Virus record (IMG/VR): IMGVR_UViG_3300021963_000535
Coordinates: 1 to 27,364 of that record
DNA: 27,364 nt
Reading direction: 5' to 3' (one strand)
From: a virus
Below are positions 1 to 6,241 of the stretch, one piece after another. Position 1 is the first letter of the stretch, and every line of letters starts with the position of its first letter. The position numbers and the translations under genes were made by a program. The notes below the pieces were generated by a model. The model made no database searches and was not told where the DNA came from. It was given only the letters and a program-made list of their open reading frames with translations.

Positions 1-1
1 C

Positions 2-112
2 CGTGATTCATTACGCAACACCCTAAAAATAGCAAAAGATGAACTCCGAGAACGAACCGAAGAAACCTACCAAGCGTGGAAGGAAGCCGAAAGGTCTGGG
101 GGATGTGATTGA
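2..112 (+). CDS. C-terminal end of a gene entering from the left edge (hypothetical)
   Basis: Frame 2 is open from the window edge to TGA at 110-112, while the other two forward frames hit stops within the first 30 bases. The 36 visible residues are charged and helix-like (KDELRERTEETYQAWKEAER) and end in SGGCD. The last 74 nt overlap the next gene in another frame, which is longer than the overlaps elsewhere here. In a genome packed this tightly the first 38 bases are expected to be coding, which supports this frame. No function can be assigned. Confidence 0.5.
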   Translation, partial: RDSLRNTLKIAKDELRERTEETYQAWKEAERSGGCD

Positions 113-440
113 AAACATCACCGAAGCCACAGGAATCAAAGCAGCGGTAGAATGGTTTAGCGAAGCAACAGGCGTGGACTGCGGATGCGATGCCCGTAAG
201 GAGAAGCTCAACAAGCTATTCCCCATCCACAACCCAGAGTGCTTGACAAAGGAGGAGTACGAGTTCATCGGTACTATCATCGGTCAGCGCAAGCTCACCT
301 ACGCCCAGCGTGAGCAGATAGCCCAGATTCACGCACGGGTATTCCGCCACAAGTATGTAGTGCCTTGCACCTGCTCACCCAAGTTGTGGGCAAAGTGGAT
401 AAACAACCTTACGGAACTCCACGCAGCGTATGAAGTTTAA
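39..440 (+). CDS. Cys-rich conserved phage protein, unknown function
   Basis: A 133-aa protein with a basic N-terminus (KRGRKPKGLGDVIE), a DCGCD motif near residues 47-51, a PECL motif, and a CTC motif near residue 118. The clustered cysteines suggest metal binding or a structural role. I recognise the GLGDxIExITxATGI plus DCGCDxRKxxLN pattern from Bacteroidota phages, where it has no assigned function. There is only one in-frame ATG, and the basic N-terminus supports that start even though it overlaps the preceding frame by 74 nt. The gene ends with an 11-nt overlap with the nuclease-like gene. Confidence 0.75.
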   Translation: MNSENEPKKPTKRGRKPKGLGDVIENITEATGIKAAVEWFSEATGVDCGCDARKEKLNKLFPIHNPECLTKEEYEFIGTIIGQRKLTYAQREQIAQIHARVFRHKYVVPCTCSPKLWAKWINNLTELHAAYEV

Positions 441-900
441 GGCCAGAAAGTTCGTGCAGGCATCCTATGACCGCAACGATGATTGGGGCAAGGAGGTCCT
501 GCTGCGCTGGCTCAAGTCATACGGCTCACGTTTCACCATCCTTGACAAGGAGAAGGAGGACTACAAGGTGGACATTGTGGTGCTTGATACCAAAGCCGAC
601 AAGCTGATGAGCTTTGAGGTGGAGGTGAAGCACGGCTACCCGTTCACCGATGAGGAGTCCTTTAAGTTTGATTCGGTTAGCTTCTTGGGTAGGAAGAAAA
701 AGTACGGTGACTTCTGGTATGCTATTGTGTGTGCAGAAACCGAAGCCATACTGATTGCCCATTCGTATGAAATCTACAAGGAGGAGTACCGTGAAATAAA
801 AACGATAGCAACAACCGAGCGCAATGGCTTGGATGAGTTCTATCGTGTTCCTAAATCTAAATGTATTTTCTATGCCAATACCAGAACCCAAAGCAGGTGA
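430..900 (+). CDS. PD-(D/E)XK nuclease-like protein
   Basis: A 156-aa protein. The core KVDIVVLD (D48) is followed after a beta-strand-like stretch by FEVEVKHG, in which E65-V-K67 fits the ExK half of a PD-(D/E)XK active site. A conserved-looking Glu (E22) lies in the first helix. This layout (E, D, ExK within about 70 residues, then strand and helix) is typical of restriction-endonuclease-like folds, so a DNA-cleaving or DNA-processing role is inferred. It could act in recombination, host DNA degradation or defence. The start ATG forms an 11-nt overlap (ATGAAGTTTAA) with the upstream gene. Confidence 0.55.
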   Translation: MKFKARKFVQASYDRNDDWGKEVLLRWLKSYGSRFTILDKEKEDYKVDIVVLDTKADKLMSFEVEVKHGYPFTDEESFKFDSVSFLGRKKKYGDFWYAIVCAETEAILIAHSYEIYKEEYREIKTIATTERNGLDEFYRVPKSKCIFYANTRTQSR

Positions 901-1009
901 GAAGCAGGCTGACTACATCCAGCGTTGTATGGAGGTAACGTCAGGCGAAGCTGAATCAACAGAACAGGCGTTAGCAATCTGCTACGCCAAATGGAAGGAG
1001 GGCAAATAG
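872..1009 (+). CDS. 45-aa phage protein with RCM...AICYxxW signature
   Basis: I choose the ATG at 872, because the in-frame upstream codons lie inside the nuclease-like gene and encode an unlikely hydrophobic run. The product begins MPIPEPKAGE and contains YIQRCM and QALAICYAKWKE. This Cys/Trp signature (PxPKxGE, RCM, AxCYxxW) is one I recognise from phage proteins of Bacteroidota, sometimes attached to head or protease proteins. Its function is unknown. The stop codon lies inside the loop of the downstream terminator hairpin, so the gene ends its transcription unit. It overlaps the previous gene by 29 nt. Confidence 0.7.
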   Translation: MPIPEPKAGEKQADYIQRCMEVTSGEAESTEQALAICYAKWKEGK

Positions 1010-1020
1010 CCCTCTTTTTT
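998..1020 (+). terminator. Intrinsic terminator after the 45-aa gene
   Basis: GAGGGC (998-1003), loop AAATA, GCCCTC (1009-1014), then six T (1015-1020). The 6-bp stem is perfect and can extend outward by pairing upstream purines with the T-run. The TAG stop codon of the 45-aa gene sits at the loop, so termination directly follows translation. Confidence 0.85.
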
Positions 1021-1040
1021 ATGCAATAAATATCCATTTT

Positions 1041-1058
1041 GCCCATAGTGTTGTGGGC
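1041..1058. promoter_or_regulatory. Inverted repeat overlapping the -33 box (candidate operator)
   Basis: GCCCA (1041-1045) and TGGGC (1054-1058) form a 5-bp inverted repeat separated by 8 bases that contain the TTG -33 element. A dyad over a promoter box is a common operator layout, but half-sites of 5 bp can arise by chance. No candidate repressor is encoded in this window. Confidence 0.3.
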
Positions 1059-1080
1059 GTGAACGCTTTGCGTACATTTG
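1051..1080 (+). promoter_or_regulatory. Bacteroidota-type promoter (TTG-N19-TAnnTTTG)
   Basis: TTG at 1051-1053, a 19-bp spacer, and TACATTTG at 1073-1080 match the Bacteroidota vegetative sigma consensus (-33 TTG, -7 TAnnTTTG). It lies just after a terminator and 23 bp upstream of the ATG at 1104, as expected for the start of a new transcription unit reading into the small membrane protein, methyltransferase and exonuclease genes. This is the best promoter in the window. Confidence 0.75.
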
Positions 1081-1090
1081 GGTATCATTT

Positions 1091-1103
1091 AAAACCAATC
1101 AAA
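1091..1103 (+). promoter_or_regulatory. A-rich leader AAAACCAATCAA before the ATG at 1104
   Basis: The 12-mer AAAACCAATCAA (1091-1102) ends two bases before the ATG. The identical 12-mer precedes the exonuclease start and a shorter version precedes the gene at 3747. There is no Shine-Dalgarno purine run. It probably acts as an A-rich translation-initiation context, as is usual in Bacteroidota. Confidence 0.5.
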
Positions 1104-1223
1104 ATGAAACAAATATCTGCACACCAAGTCAAGGTCTTCTTTGCGAAGCTCATTGCCTCTATCGTTATCATTGGCTGCCTTATGGGGTCAATGGCTATTG
1201 TTGAACTAATTGCTGGACTGTAA
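1104..1223 (+). CDS. 39-aa single-pass membrane microprotein
   Basis: ATG at 1104 follows the promoter and A-rich leader, and TAA at 1221-1223 shares one base with the next ATG (TAATG). The product starts MKQISAHQVKVFFAKL, followed by one hydrophobic segment rich in Ile, Val, Ala and Gly (about residues 16-34), which predicts an inner-membrane protein with a basic N-terminal side. As first gene of the promoter's transcript it would be expressed early in that unit. Its function is unknown; a superinfection-exclusion or host-membrane role is only a guess. Confidence 0.65.
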   Translation: MKQISAHQVKVFFAKLIASIVIIGCLMGSMAIVELIAGL

Positions 1224-1537
1224 TGCTATTTGAAATTGATGACCTTCAGATGTGGCTTGAGGACTCTCACGAGATGCCGCAAGCGTATTGGGATGCCGTA
1301 GAAGCAGGAACCGACCAAGAATACCTTGCGGAATGGCTTGGCTACGAATCGCCAATGAAGATGTACACATACGAAATGATTATTGAGTACAAGGAGGAAT
1401 CCTACAACGAGGATGGCTACACCAATACCACGAGCTACCCTACCTCTCACATCAGCAACCCACCTACCAAGATGGATATGCAGTTGTACTACAAGTGGAT
1501 TAATTGGGCAACGTCCGTAGCCGCAGATGAATACTAA
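1223..1537 (+). CDS. Acidic hypothetical protein
   Basis: A 104-aa, strongly acidic protein rich in aromatic residues (Tyr, Trp). The first half is probably helical (DDLQMWLEDSHEMPQAYWDA). After a central KMYTYEMIIEY strand there is a low-complexity Thr/Ser/Pro stretch. I do not recognise the family. It is coupled to the membrane microprotein by a 1-nt overlap and to the next gene by an 11-nt overlap, so it is very likely translated. Small acidic phage proteins of this kind often bind host factors, but nothing in the sequence shows that. Confidence 0.7.
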   Translation: MLFEIDDLQMWLEDSHEMPQAYWDAVEAGTDQEYLAEWLGYESPMKMYTYEMIIEYKEESYNEDGYTNTTSYPTSHISNPPTKMDMQLYYKWINWATSVAADEY

Positions 1538-1715
1538 AATGAAAACACCATTCACCGTGTTCTTTGAGAACCATCCCGAATTTAGCGATGCAACGAAGGA
1601 GGCTTTTCTTCACTTTGAGCGCAACACAATCCAATCAGCCTACTTCTTGGGTAAGGTGCAGCACGATTCAGGCAAGTCAGAAGAAGAATTTTTTGATACG
1701 TTATATGAAAATTAA
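1527..1715 (+). CDS. Small hypothetical protein upstream of the methyltransferase
   Basis: A 62-aa protein with TPFTVFFENHPEFSDATKEA and a polar, mostly helical remainder. Two starts are possible: ATG 1527, giving the 11-nt overlap (ATGAATACTAA) that recurs here, and ATG 1539, just after the upstream stop. I prefer 1527 because of the repeated overlap pattern, but the four extra residues carry no other evidence. The 3' end overlaps the methyltransferase start by another 11 nt (ATGAAAATTAA). The family is not recognised. Confidence 0.65.
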   Translation: MNTKMKTPFTVFFENHPEFSDATKEAFLHFERNTIQSAYFLGKVQHDSGKSEEEFFDTLYEN

Positions 1716-2946
1716 CCAACTTGACCTGTTCAGCGGAATCGGTGGATTCCATCTTGGCTTTGAGAGAGCAGGATATGAAGTCACATCTTACTTCTCGGAG
1801 ATAGACCAACACGCTATTGCAGTTTACAAACATCAATTCCCAACCTCTACTTATGTCGGATCAGTTACAAATGTTCGGGGAGCAGACCTTCCCCGAATTG
1901 ACCTCATCACTTTTGGAAGTCCTTGCCAAGATTTCTCATTGGCAGGAAAACGAGCTGGGATGGAAGGAGAAAGAAGTTCTCTTGTCCTCCAAGCAATCCG
2001 CCTTATTAGCGAATGCCGACCAAGTGTATTTGTGTGGGAAAATGTTAAAGGCACGTTCTCCTCAAATGATGGCGCAGACTTTTGGGCAATTATCCAAGCC
2101 TTTACCAACATTGGGGGTTATAGACTTGAATGGCAACTGCTTAATACAAGTTGGTTTCTACCCCAAAATAGAGAGCGGATATACCTTGTCGGATATTCTA
2201 CAACCACAGGGGGAGATTGGCGAGGAGTATTTCCTATCGGAGAAAACAACCGAAAGGCTAATGAGTTACAGGGACAATACCTACAAGCCAATACAATCCT
2301 CGCAAGATATGATAGCGGATCAAACGGAACGTATATCGGTGAACGTGAACTCGCTCCACAAGTAATAGACAAGCGAGGCAACGAGAAGAAAGGCACAAAT
2401 GCCTCTACGCTTGTCGCTGGATATTATAAGCAGCCATCTGACGGAGATTACTTGAAGGTAAAGCAAATCGGCACAAGGCGTGATTCCAATGGCGGAACGC
2501 AACCATATCAGCAAGACCGAGTATACGATGCCGATGGAATTGTTCCTGCCCTGAATCAGGGCAAAAGTGATTTGATTATCAAAACAAACTACACAAGCAA
2601 AGCCTTAAACGAAACAATAGAGAACAGTGATTTGATAGAAGGAGAACCGCAAGCTCTTGATTTGTACAATCGTGTAGCAAGAAGCGAATCACCAACCCTC
2701 ACTGAACCACACCATAACTCTCTACGGATGTTTGATGGCTACCGCATCCGAAGGCTCACGCCCATTGAATGCGAACGCTTACAGGGATTCCCCGATGACC
2801 ATACCGCCTTTGGCAACTACGATGGTGTAGTAAAGCCAATGAGCAACACCCAACGCTACAAGCAATGTGGAAACGCAGTAACGGTAGATGTTGTGTCGGC
2901 AGTTGCAAAAAATTGTTTACCTTTATTCAAAACCAATCAACAATGA
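1705..2946 (+). CDS. DNA (cytosine-5)-methyltransferase
   Basis: A 413-aa C5-methyltransferase that transfers a methyl group from AdoMet to cytosine in a specific DNA sequence. Motif I is DLFSGIGGFHLGFERAG (residues 7-23), motif IV is GSPCQDFSLAG with catalytic Cys74, motif VI is ENV at 112-114, motif VIII is QNRERIYLVGY at 154-164, motif IX is RRLTPIECERLQGFP, and motif X is GNAVTVDV near residue 389. The target-recognition region lies between VIII and IX. I start it at ATG 1705, because upstream in-frame codons belong to the previous gene and motif I normally lies near the N-terminus. All key residues are present, so it should be active. It probably protects phage DNA from host restriction. 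Its target sequence cannot be read from the protein. Confidence 0.95.
   Translation: MKINQLDLFSGIGGFHLGFERAGYEVTSYFSEIDQHAIAVYKHQFPTSTYVGSVTNVRGADLPRIDLITFGSPCQDFSLAGKRAGMEGERSSLVLQAIRLISECRPSVFVWENVKGTFSSNDGADFWAIIQAFTNIGGYRLEWQLLNTSWFLPQNRERIYLVGYSTTTGGDWRGVFPIGENNRKANELQGQYLQANTILARYDSGSNGTYIGERELAPQVIDKRGNEKKGTNASTLVAGYYKQPSDGDYLKVKQIGTRRDSNGGTQPYQQDRVYDADGIVPALNQGKSDLIIKTNYTSKALNETIENSDLIEGEPQALDLYNRVARSESPTLTEPHHNSLRMFDGYRIRRLTPIECERLQGFPDDHTAFGNYDGVVKPMSNTQRYKQCGNAVTVDVVSAVAKNCLPLFKTNQQ
2929..2942 (+). promoter_or_regulatory. A-rich leader AAAACCAATCAA before the exonuclease start
   Basis: The same 12-mer as at 1091-1102 lies at 2929-2940, followed by CA and the ATG at 2943. Here it also encodes the last methyltransferase codons (KTNQ), so its preservation suggests selection for the translation start of the next gene. 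Confidence 0.5.
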
Positions 2947-3713
2947 AAATCATAGAACTACTTGATGGCAGCACTTGGGATTTAGAAACCATCAAATCCA
3001 AGATGCACGATGATGACTTTTACTACGGCAACCTGTCAAAGAATGCCCTGTCATCTTCAGCTTGTAAATTATTATTAACCTCACCGAAGACCTACCACTA
3101 CGTTACCAAGTACGGCAGCGAGGATTCTGATGCCTTCTCGGTAGGTAGGCTCGTTCACCTGATGGCTCTTGAGCCGCATCGTGTGGAGGAGTACAACGTG
3201 ATTGAGGTGCAAAGCAAGAACGCAAAGGCGTGGCAGGAAGCAAAAGGCCAACGCAACATCTGCACCCGTAAGGAGATGGATGAAGCACAACGCATTGCTG
3301 ATGCCCTACTTCGCAACGAATACTTTTTGTCAATGATTCAAGGCTGCGAGTTTGAGCAACCAGCAATCGGTATGATAGAAGGGATGCCATTCAGAGCAAA
3401 GGCAGACATCATTGCTGATGGGTTCTTGGCTGACCTAAAGACCACCACTGACCTACGAGCATTCCCTTACTCGGCAAAGAAGTACGGCTACGATGTACAG
3501 GCGTTCATCTACACTCGGTTGTTTGGTGTGCCGATTGACAAGTTCTACTTCATCGCTATTGACAAGGCGAGCTTGGATGTGGGTATCTACTCCATCACTC
3601 CCGAGTTTGTAGCAGAAGGCGAACGCAAAACGCTTGAGGCAATTGAACTGTACAAGCAGTTCTTCATCTTGGGTGAGGACTTGGACTCTTACACCATCTT
3701 CGGAGAGTTATAA
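2943..3713 (+). CDS. RecE/Cas4-like PD-(D/E)XK exonuclease (DUF3799-type)
   Basis: A 256-aa protein. The N-terminal SSSACKLLLTSPKTYHY is typical of this family. SVGRLVHLMALEP carries the G..H element (H72). FRAKADIIADGFLADLKTT gives the catalytic D155 and D164-x-K166, and YDVQAFIYTRLFG carries the Q..Y motif (Q186). The set matches phage and prophage RecE-like 5'-3' exonucleases used in single-strand-annealing recombination. No annealing protein is recognisable in the window; it may lie upstream. The ATG at 2943 overlaps the methyltransferase stop (ATGA), and longer in-frame upstream sequence lies inside that gene. A hairpin follows the stop directly. Confidence 0.85.
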   Translation: MKIIELLDGSTWDLETIKSKMHDDDFYYGNLSKNALSSSACKLLLTSPKTYHYVTKYGSEDSDAFSVGRLVHLMALEPHRVEEYNVIEVQSKNAKAWQEAKGQRNICTRKEMDEAQRIADALLRNEYFLSMIQGCEFEQPAIGMIEGMPFRAKADIIADGFLADLKTTTDLRAFPYSAKKYGYDVQAFIYTRLFGVPIDKFYFIAIDKASLDVGIYSITPEFVAEGERKTLEAIELYKQFFILGEDLDSYTIFGEL

Positions 3714-3734
3714 GGAGTCGGATACGACCCCTTT
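3714..3734 (+). terminator. Short hairpin after the exonuclease gene (weak terminator or attenuator)
   Basis: GGAGTCG (3714-3720), tetraloop GATA, CGACCCC (3725-3731), then TTT. The stem has one A/C mismatch and only three T, so it is at best a weak terminator. It begins directly after the TAA stop. Confidence 0.35.
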
Positions 3735-3746
3735 AAAACCAACAAT
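3735..3746 (+). promoter_or_regulatory. A-rich leader AAAACCAACAAT before the ATG at 3747
   Basis: A shortened copy of the leader seen at 1091 and 2929: AAAACCAA is shared, then CAAT and ATG. Confidence 0.4.
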
Positions 3747-4169
3747 ATGATACTACACTACGTCAAACAATGGGAGGAGCGCAAGCATCTCCTTGAGCAA
3801 TGGCTAACTAAGAACGAGCCTAACTCTTATCAGGACATCTATGAGACTCTGTTTCGCTCGGTCGTAACAAAGCCACAGAAAACCTACTCACAATTAACTA
3901 ATTTCAACGAATGGAATTGGAACAGGTTTGTAAAGATTGATGATGGAGAATATCAGGGAAATCAAATCTTCATCTTGTGCAGCAATGTATACGAACCCGA
4001 ATTGACTGACTACATCTTCACTTCAGTTGCCTATGGCTCTTGCAGCGGATGCGATACCTTCCAAGCGATTCAGGAATCAGAAGACAAGGCCGAACGAGTG
4101 AAGGGATATATGACTCTTGCTCTGCATATGGTTCAAGAAACGAAATCATTTAACACCAACGAGAAATGA
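3747..4169 (+). CDS. Conserved phage protein with YGSCSGCDTFQAI motif
   Basis: A 140-aa protein. A helical N-terminus (HYVKQWEERKHLLEQWL) is followed by a beta-rich part with DDGEYQGNQIFILCSN and a signature YGSCSGCDTFQAI close to residue 105. The SCSGCDT cysteine pair looks like a conserved metal-binding or redox element. I recognise the combination DYQG plus YGSCSGCDT from many phage hypothetical proteins of unassigned function. It is one of the few genes here not overlapping its upstream neighbour, and it has its own A-rich leader. Its stop overlaps a possible downstream ATG (ATGA at 4166). Confidence 0.75.
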   Translation: MILHYVKQWEERKHLLEQWLTKNEPNSYQDIYETLFRSVVTKPQKTYSQLTNFNEWNWNRFVKIDDGEYQGNQIFILCSNVYEPELTDYIFTSVAYGSCSGCDTFQAIQESEDKAERVKGYMTLALHMVQETKSFNTNEK

Positions 4170-4291
4170 AAACCGAGTATCCGCCTGCGGTTAAGTGGTG
4201 GAAAATAAATAAAGATAGAAATGAAAAACAACTTATTTGTAATCCTATTGACCGCATTGTTTGTCACGCTCAAACTGACCTCCGTTATTGA
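4166..4291 (+). CDS. Possible 41-aa protein overlapping the membrane protein gene
   Basis: An ATG overlapping the previous stop (ATGA) opens a 41-codon frame beginning MKTEYPPAVKWWKINKD. It would fill an otherwise empty 51-nt gap in a nearly gapless genome. It then runs 71 nt into the next gene in a different frame, where its sequence looks less protein-like. No family is recognised. It may instead be an untranslated leader. Confidence 0.25.
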   Translation: MKTEYPPAVKWWKINKDRNEKQLICNPIDRIVCHAQTDLRY

Positions 4292-4379
4292 TTGGTCTTG
4301 GCTTTGGGTACTCTCTCCTGCGCCAATTAGTTTTGGTATTGGATTCGTTCGTGGATTTATTAAAGCCTTACGGAAATGA
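4221..4379 (+). CDS. 52-aa membrane protein, WSWLW family (paralogue of the gene at 26190)
   Basis: The product has an N-terminal hydrophobic segment (LFVILLTALFVTLKL), a short loop with IDWSWLWVLSP, and a second hydrophobic segment ending in a basic tail (FIKALRK). This predicts a two-pass inner-membrane protein. The LKLT...WSWLWV.SP pattern is widespread in phages and is sometimes annotated as transmembrane Fragile-X-F protein; its role is unknown. A longer relative lies in the lysis region at 26190-26396, which raises the possibility of a membrane or lysis-related function. The stop overlaps the next ATG (ATGA). Confidence 0.7.
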   Translation: MKNNLFVILLTALFVTLKLTSVIDWSWLWVLSPAPISFGIGFVRGFIKALRK

Positions 4380-4597
4380 AAGCAACACTCGTATACAACC
4401 TACCCGATGAGCAAGAGGAGTTCCAAGATGCAGTCAATGGAGCTAAATGGAAGTACGCTATGTGGGTAATGGATAACGAGCTGCGAGCCTTAACCAAGTA
4501 CGCTCCTGATTCAATGCCCGATATGGAACACGAAACGTATGAGAAGATTCGCAACACCCTACACCGCATCCTAAACGAAAACGAACTAACCCTATGA
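4376..4597 (+). CDS. Conserved small phage protein
   Basis: A 73-aa protein beginning with a strand-like MKATLVYNLPDEQEEFQDA, followed by helices with WKYAMWVMDNELRALTKY and a C-terminal THE-like element, YEKIRNTLHRILNENELTL. The pattern NLPxExEEFxxAxNGxKWKxAxWxxDxxLRxxxKY is one I recognise from many Bacteroidota and other phages, without a known function. ATGA overlaps on both sides mean that it is translated in a coupled string with its neighbours. Confidence 0.75.
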   Translation: MKATLVYNLPDEQEEFQDAVNGAKWKYAMWVMDNELRALTKYAPDSMPDMEHETYEKIRNTLHRILNENELTL

Positions 4598-4860
4598 GAG
4601 AGCAATTTATGCGTATCGCAATGGCGAGGCTACGCAGCACCTATCCGTTTAAACCCCAACGCCAAGCAGTCGCTGCTCGTATGTGGGTAACCTATCTTGA
4701 ACGCTACGCAGCAAAGCAATGGGAGCGTGAGCAGATGCGCCAAGTTCGTGCCTGCGCTATGCACGCAGCACAACAGGAGTGGGAGCTGATGGAGGAGGAA
4801 CTAAACAAGCGGATGGACATCATCGGAACGAACGGAAACGAAGGAGAACACTACAAATGA
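4594..4860 (+). CDS. Basic helical hypothetical protein
   Basis: An 88-aa protein, almost entirely alpha-helical in character, rich in Arg, Ala, Gln and Met (MRIAMARLRSTYPFKPQRQA, QWEREQMRQVRACAMHAAQQ), becoming acidic at the C-terminus. It might bind nucleic acid, but there is no recognisable motif. It sits between two genes with ATGA overlaps at both ends, supporting translation. Confidence 0.6.
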   Translation: MREQFMRIAMARLRSTYPFKPQRQAVAARMWVTYLERYAAKQWEREQMRQVRACAMHAAQQEWELMEEELNKRMDIIGTNGNEGEHYK

Positions 4861-5387
4861 TGCTCTACATTGTAACGCCTTGTTCACGACCAGAGAACCT
4901 CGCACAGATTCGCAAGTCAATTCCATCCGCCTTTACTTGGGTGGTGATGATGGATGCCTCTACCGACCACAAAGCACCAAGCGGTGCAAACGTAACCCAT
5001 TACTCAAAGAAGACAGGACATTGGGGTAACCCCCTGCGCAACGAGTTCCTTGACCTATACCAAGACCAGTTCACCGAGAACGACTGGGTATACTTTCTGG
5101 ATGATGACAACATCCTCCACCCGAAGTTCATCCAGCAGATTGAATCGCTCCTGTATCTAAATGCTGGCATAGTCACTTGGGGGCAAGAGGGAAGGCTCCG
5201 CCCTACCGACCAACCAAGAATCGGTAACATAGACACCGCCTCTTTTATGTTCCGACCCACAAAGACCAACAAGCTACGCTTTGAAAACATCTACGAGGCC
5301 GATGGTATGTTCGCACAGGCAGCAACAAGGCTAACCAATCTTATCTGCGTAGAGGCGTACCTTTGCTACTACAACGCCCTGCGATGA
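4857..5387 (+). CDS. GT-A type glycosyltransferase
   Basis: A 176-aa protein starting MMLYIVTPCSRPENLAQIRK, typical of the first nucleotide-binding strand and loop of GT-A enzymes. WVVMMDAS is followed by GHWGNPLRNEF and by WVYFLDDDNILHPKF, whose DDD supplies the DxD metal and sugar-nucleotide motif (near residue 82). GNIDTASFMFRP and EADGMF resemble acceptor-side motifs. The layout is GT2/GT43-like, and the protein is short but appears complete. Longer in-frame upstream sequence lies inside the previous gene, so the ATG at 4857 (ATGA overlap) or at 4860 is the start. The acceptor is unknown: modified DNA bases, phage proteins or host surface sugars are all possible. Confidence 0.8.
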   Translation: MMLYIVTPCSRPENLAQIRKSIPSAFTWVVMMDASTDHKAPSGANVTHYSKKTGHWGNPLRNEFLDLYQDQFTENDWVYFLDDDNILHPKFIQQIESLLYLNAGIVTWGQEGRLRPTDQPRIGNIDTASFMFRPTKTNKLRFENIYEADGMFAQAATRLTNLICVEAYLCYYNALR

Positions 5388-6241
5388 ATACAGTAAACTC
5401 ACTATCGGGAGGTAAGACCTCATCGTATATGGCGGTACACTATCCTGCCGACATTGAGCTATTCTCGTTGGTGCGTACCAATAGCGAGAAGTGTTTGTTC
5501 CCAGATGCATCAATAAGGCAGCAAGTATCCGACCGCATAGGACACGAATTTATTGGAACGCTTGAGCAAGATGAAATCATCTACACGATGCTTGACCTTG
5601 AGCAATACATAGGTCGCAAGATTCAATGGATAAGCCCCAAGACCTTTGAAGATGTTCTTGCCTCCACAAGAGGGACAAAGCCTGATGGAACGGAGTATCG
5701 CTATCTACCAAACGTGATGATGCGCTACTGCACAACTGAACTAAAGGTGAAGCCAATCACACAATGGCTATACGATAACACCGAACTACCTGTGAGGATG
5801 CGTATGGGCTTTCGTGCGAGCGAACAGGAACGAGCGCAGCGTATGCTGCTCCGTCAAACTGAAGGCATTGAATACGCAAAGGTAATTGTCGGAAAGAGCA
5901 AGAGCCGAAACAAATGGAAAGACGTTACCTATCGTGTAGCAGAGTTCCCATTGATAGAAGACAATATCTACAAAGACACCATTGAAGCCTATTGGCAAGA
6001 CAAGCCTGTACGCTTTGCCTATATGAACAACTGCGTGGGATGCTTCCACCGAAGCCCAATGCTCCTCAAGCATATGAGCGACAAAGCTCCCAATAAGTTT
6101 GACTGGTTCATTGAGCAGGAGCAACACGGAGCGCAATGGAAGAAAGAAACAACATACGCAAAAATCAAAGCACACAAATCGCAGCATACGCTATTTGATG
6201 ATGACTTCAACTCTTGCGATTCAGGATACTGCGGACTATGA
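5384..6241 (+). CDS. PAPS-reductase/DndC-like PP-loop ATP pyrophosphatase
   Basis: A 285-aa protein. The N-terminal VNSLSGGKTSSYMAV contains the PP-loop SGGKTS (residues 8-13), which binds ATP pyrophosphate. MMRYCTTELKVKPI (C116) matches the conserved Cys-Thr-xx-Leu-Lys segment of PAPS-reductase-like proteins. NNCVGCFHRSP gives a CxxC pair (C217, C220), and the C-terminus ends CDSGYCGL, suggesting a metal or Fe-S site. The family adenylates substrates and includes sulfur-transfer enzymes such as DndC, but phage members are mostly of unknown role. Its ATGA overlaps with the glycosyltransferase and HNH genes suggest a shared pathway, possibly DNA or tRNA modification. The start is ATG 5384 rather than the in-frame upstream ATG inside the glycosyltransferase gene. 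Confidence 0.8.
   Translation: MNTVNSLSGGKTSSYMAVHYPADIELFSLVRTNSEKCLFPDASIRQQVSDRIGHEFIGTLEQDEIIYTMLDLEQYIGRKIQWISPKTFEDVLASTRGTKPDGTEYRYLPNVMMRYCTTELKVKPITQWLYDNTELPVRMRMGFRASEQERAQRMLLRQTEGIEYAKVIVGKSKSRNKWKDVTYRVAEFPLIEDNIYKDTIEAYWQDKPVRFAYMNNCVGCFHRSPMLLKHMSDKAPNKFDWFIEQEQHGAQWKKETTYAKIKAHKSQHTLFDDDFNSCDSGYCGL

Noticed and set aside
1817-2365. A 182-codon open frame inside the methyltransferase gene taken as a separate gene
   Set aside because: The methyltransferase frame carries all motifs in order without interruption, and only a short part of this frame looks protein-like; I keep it as an overprinting observation, not as a gene.
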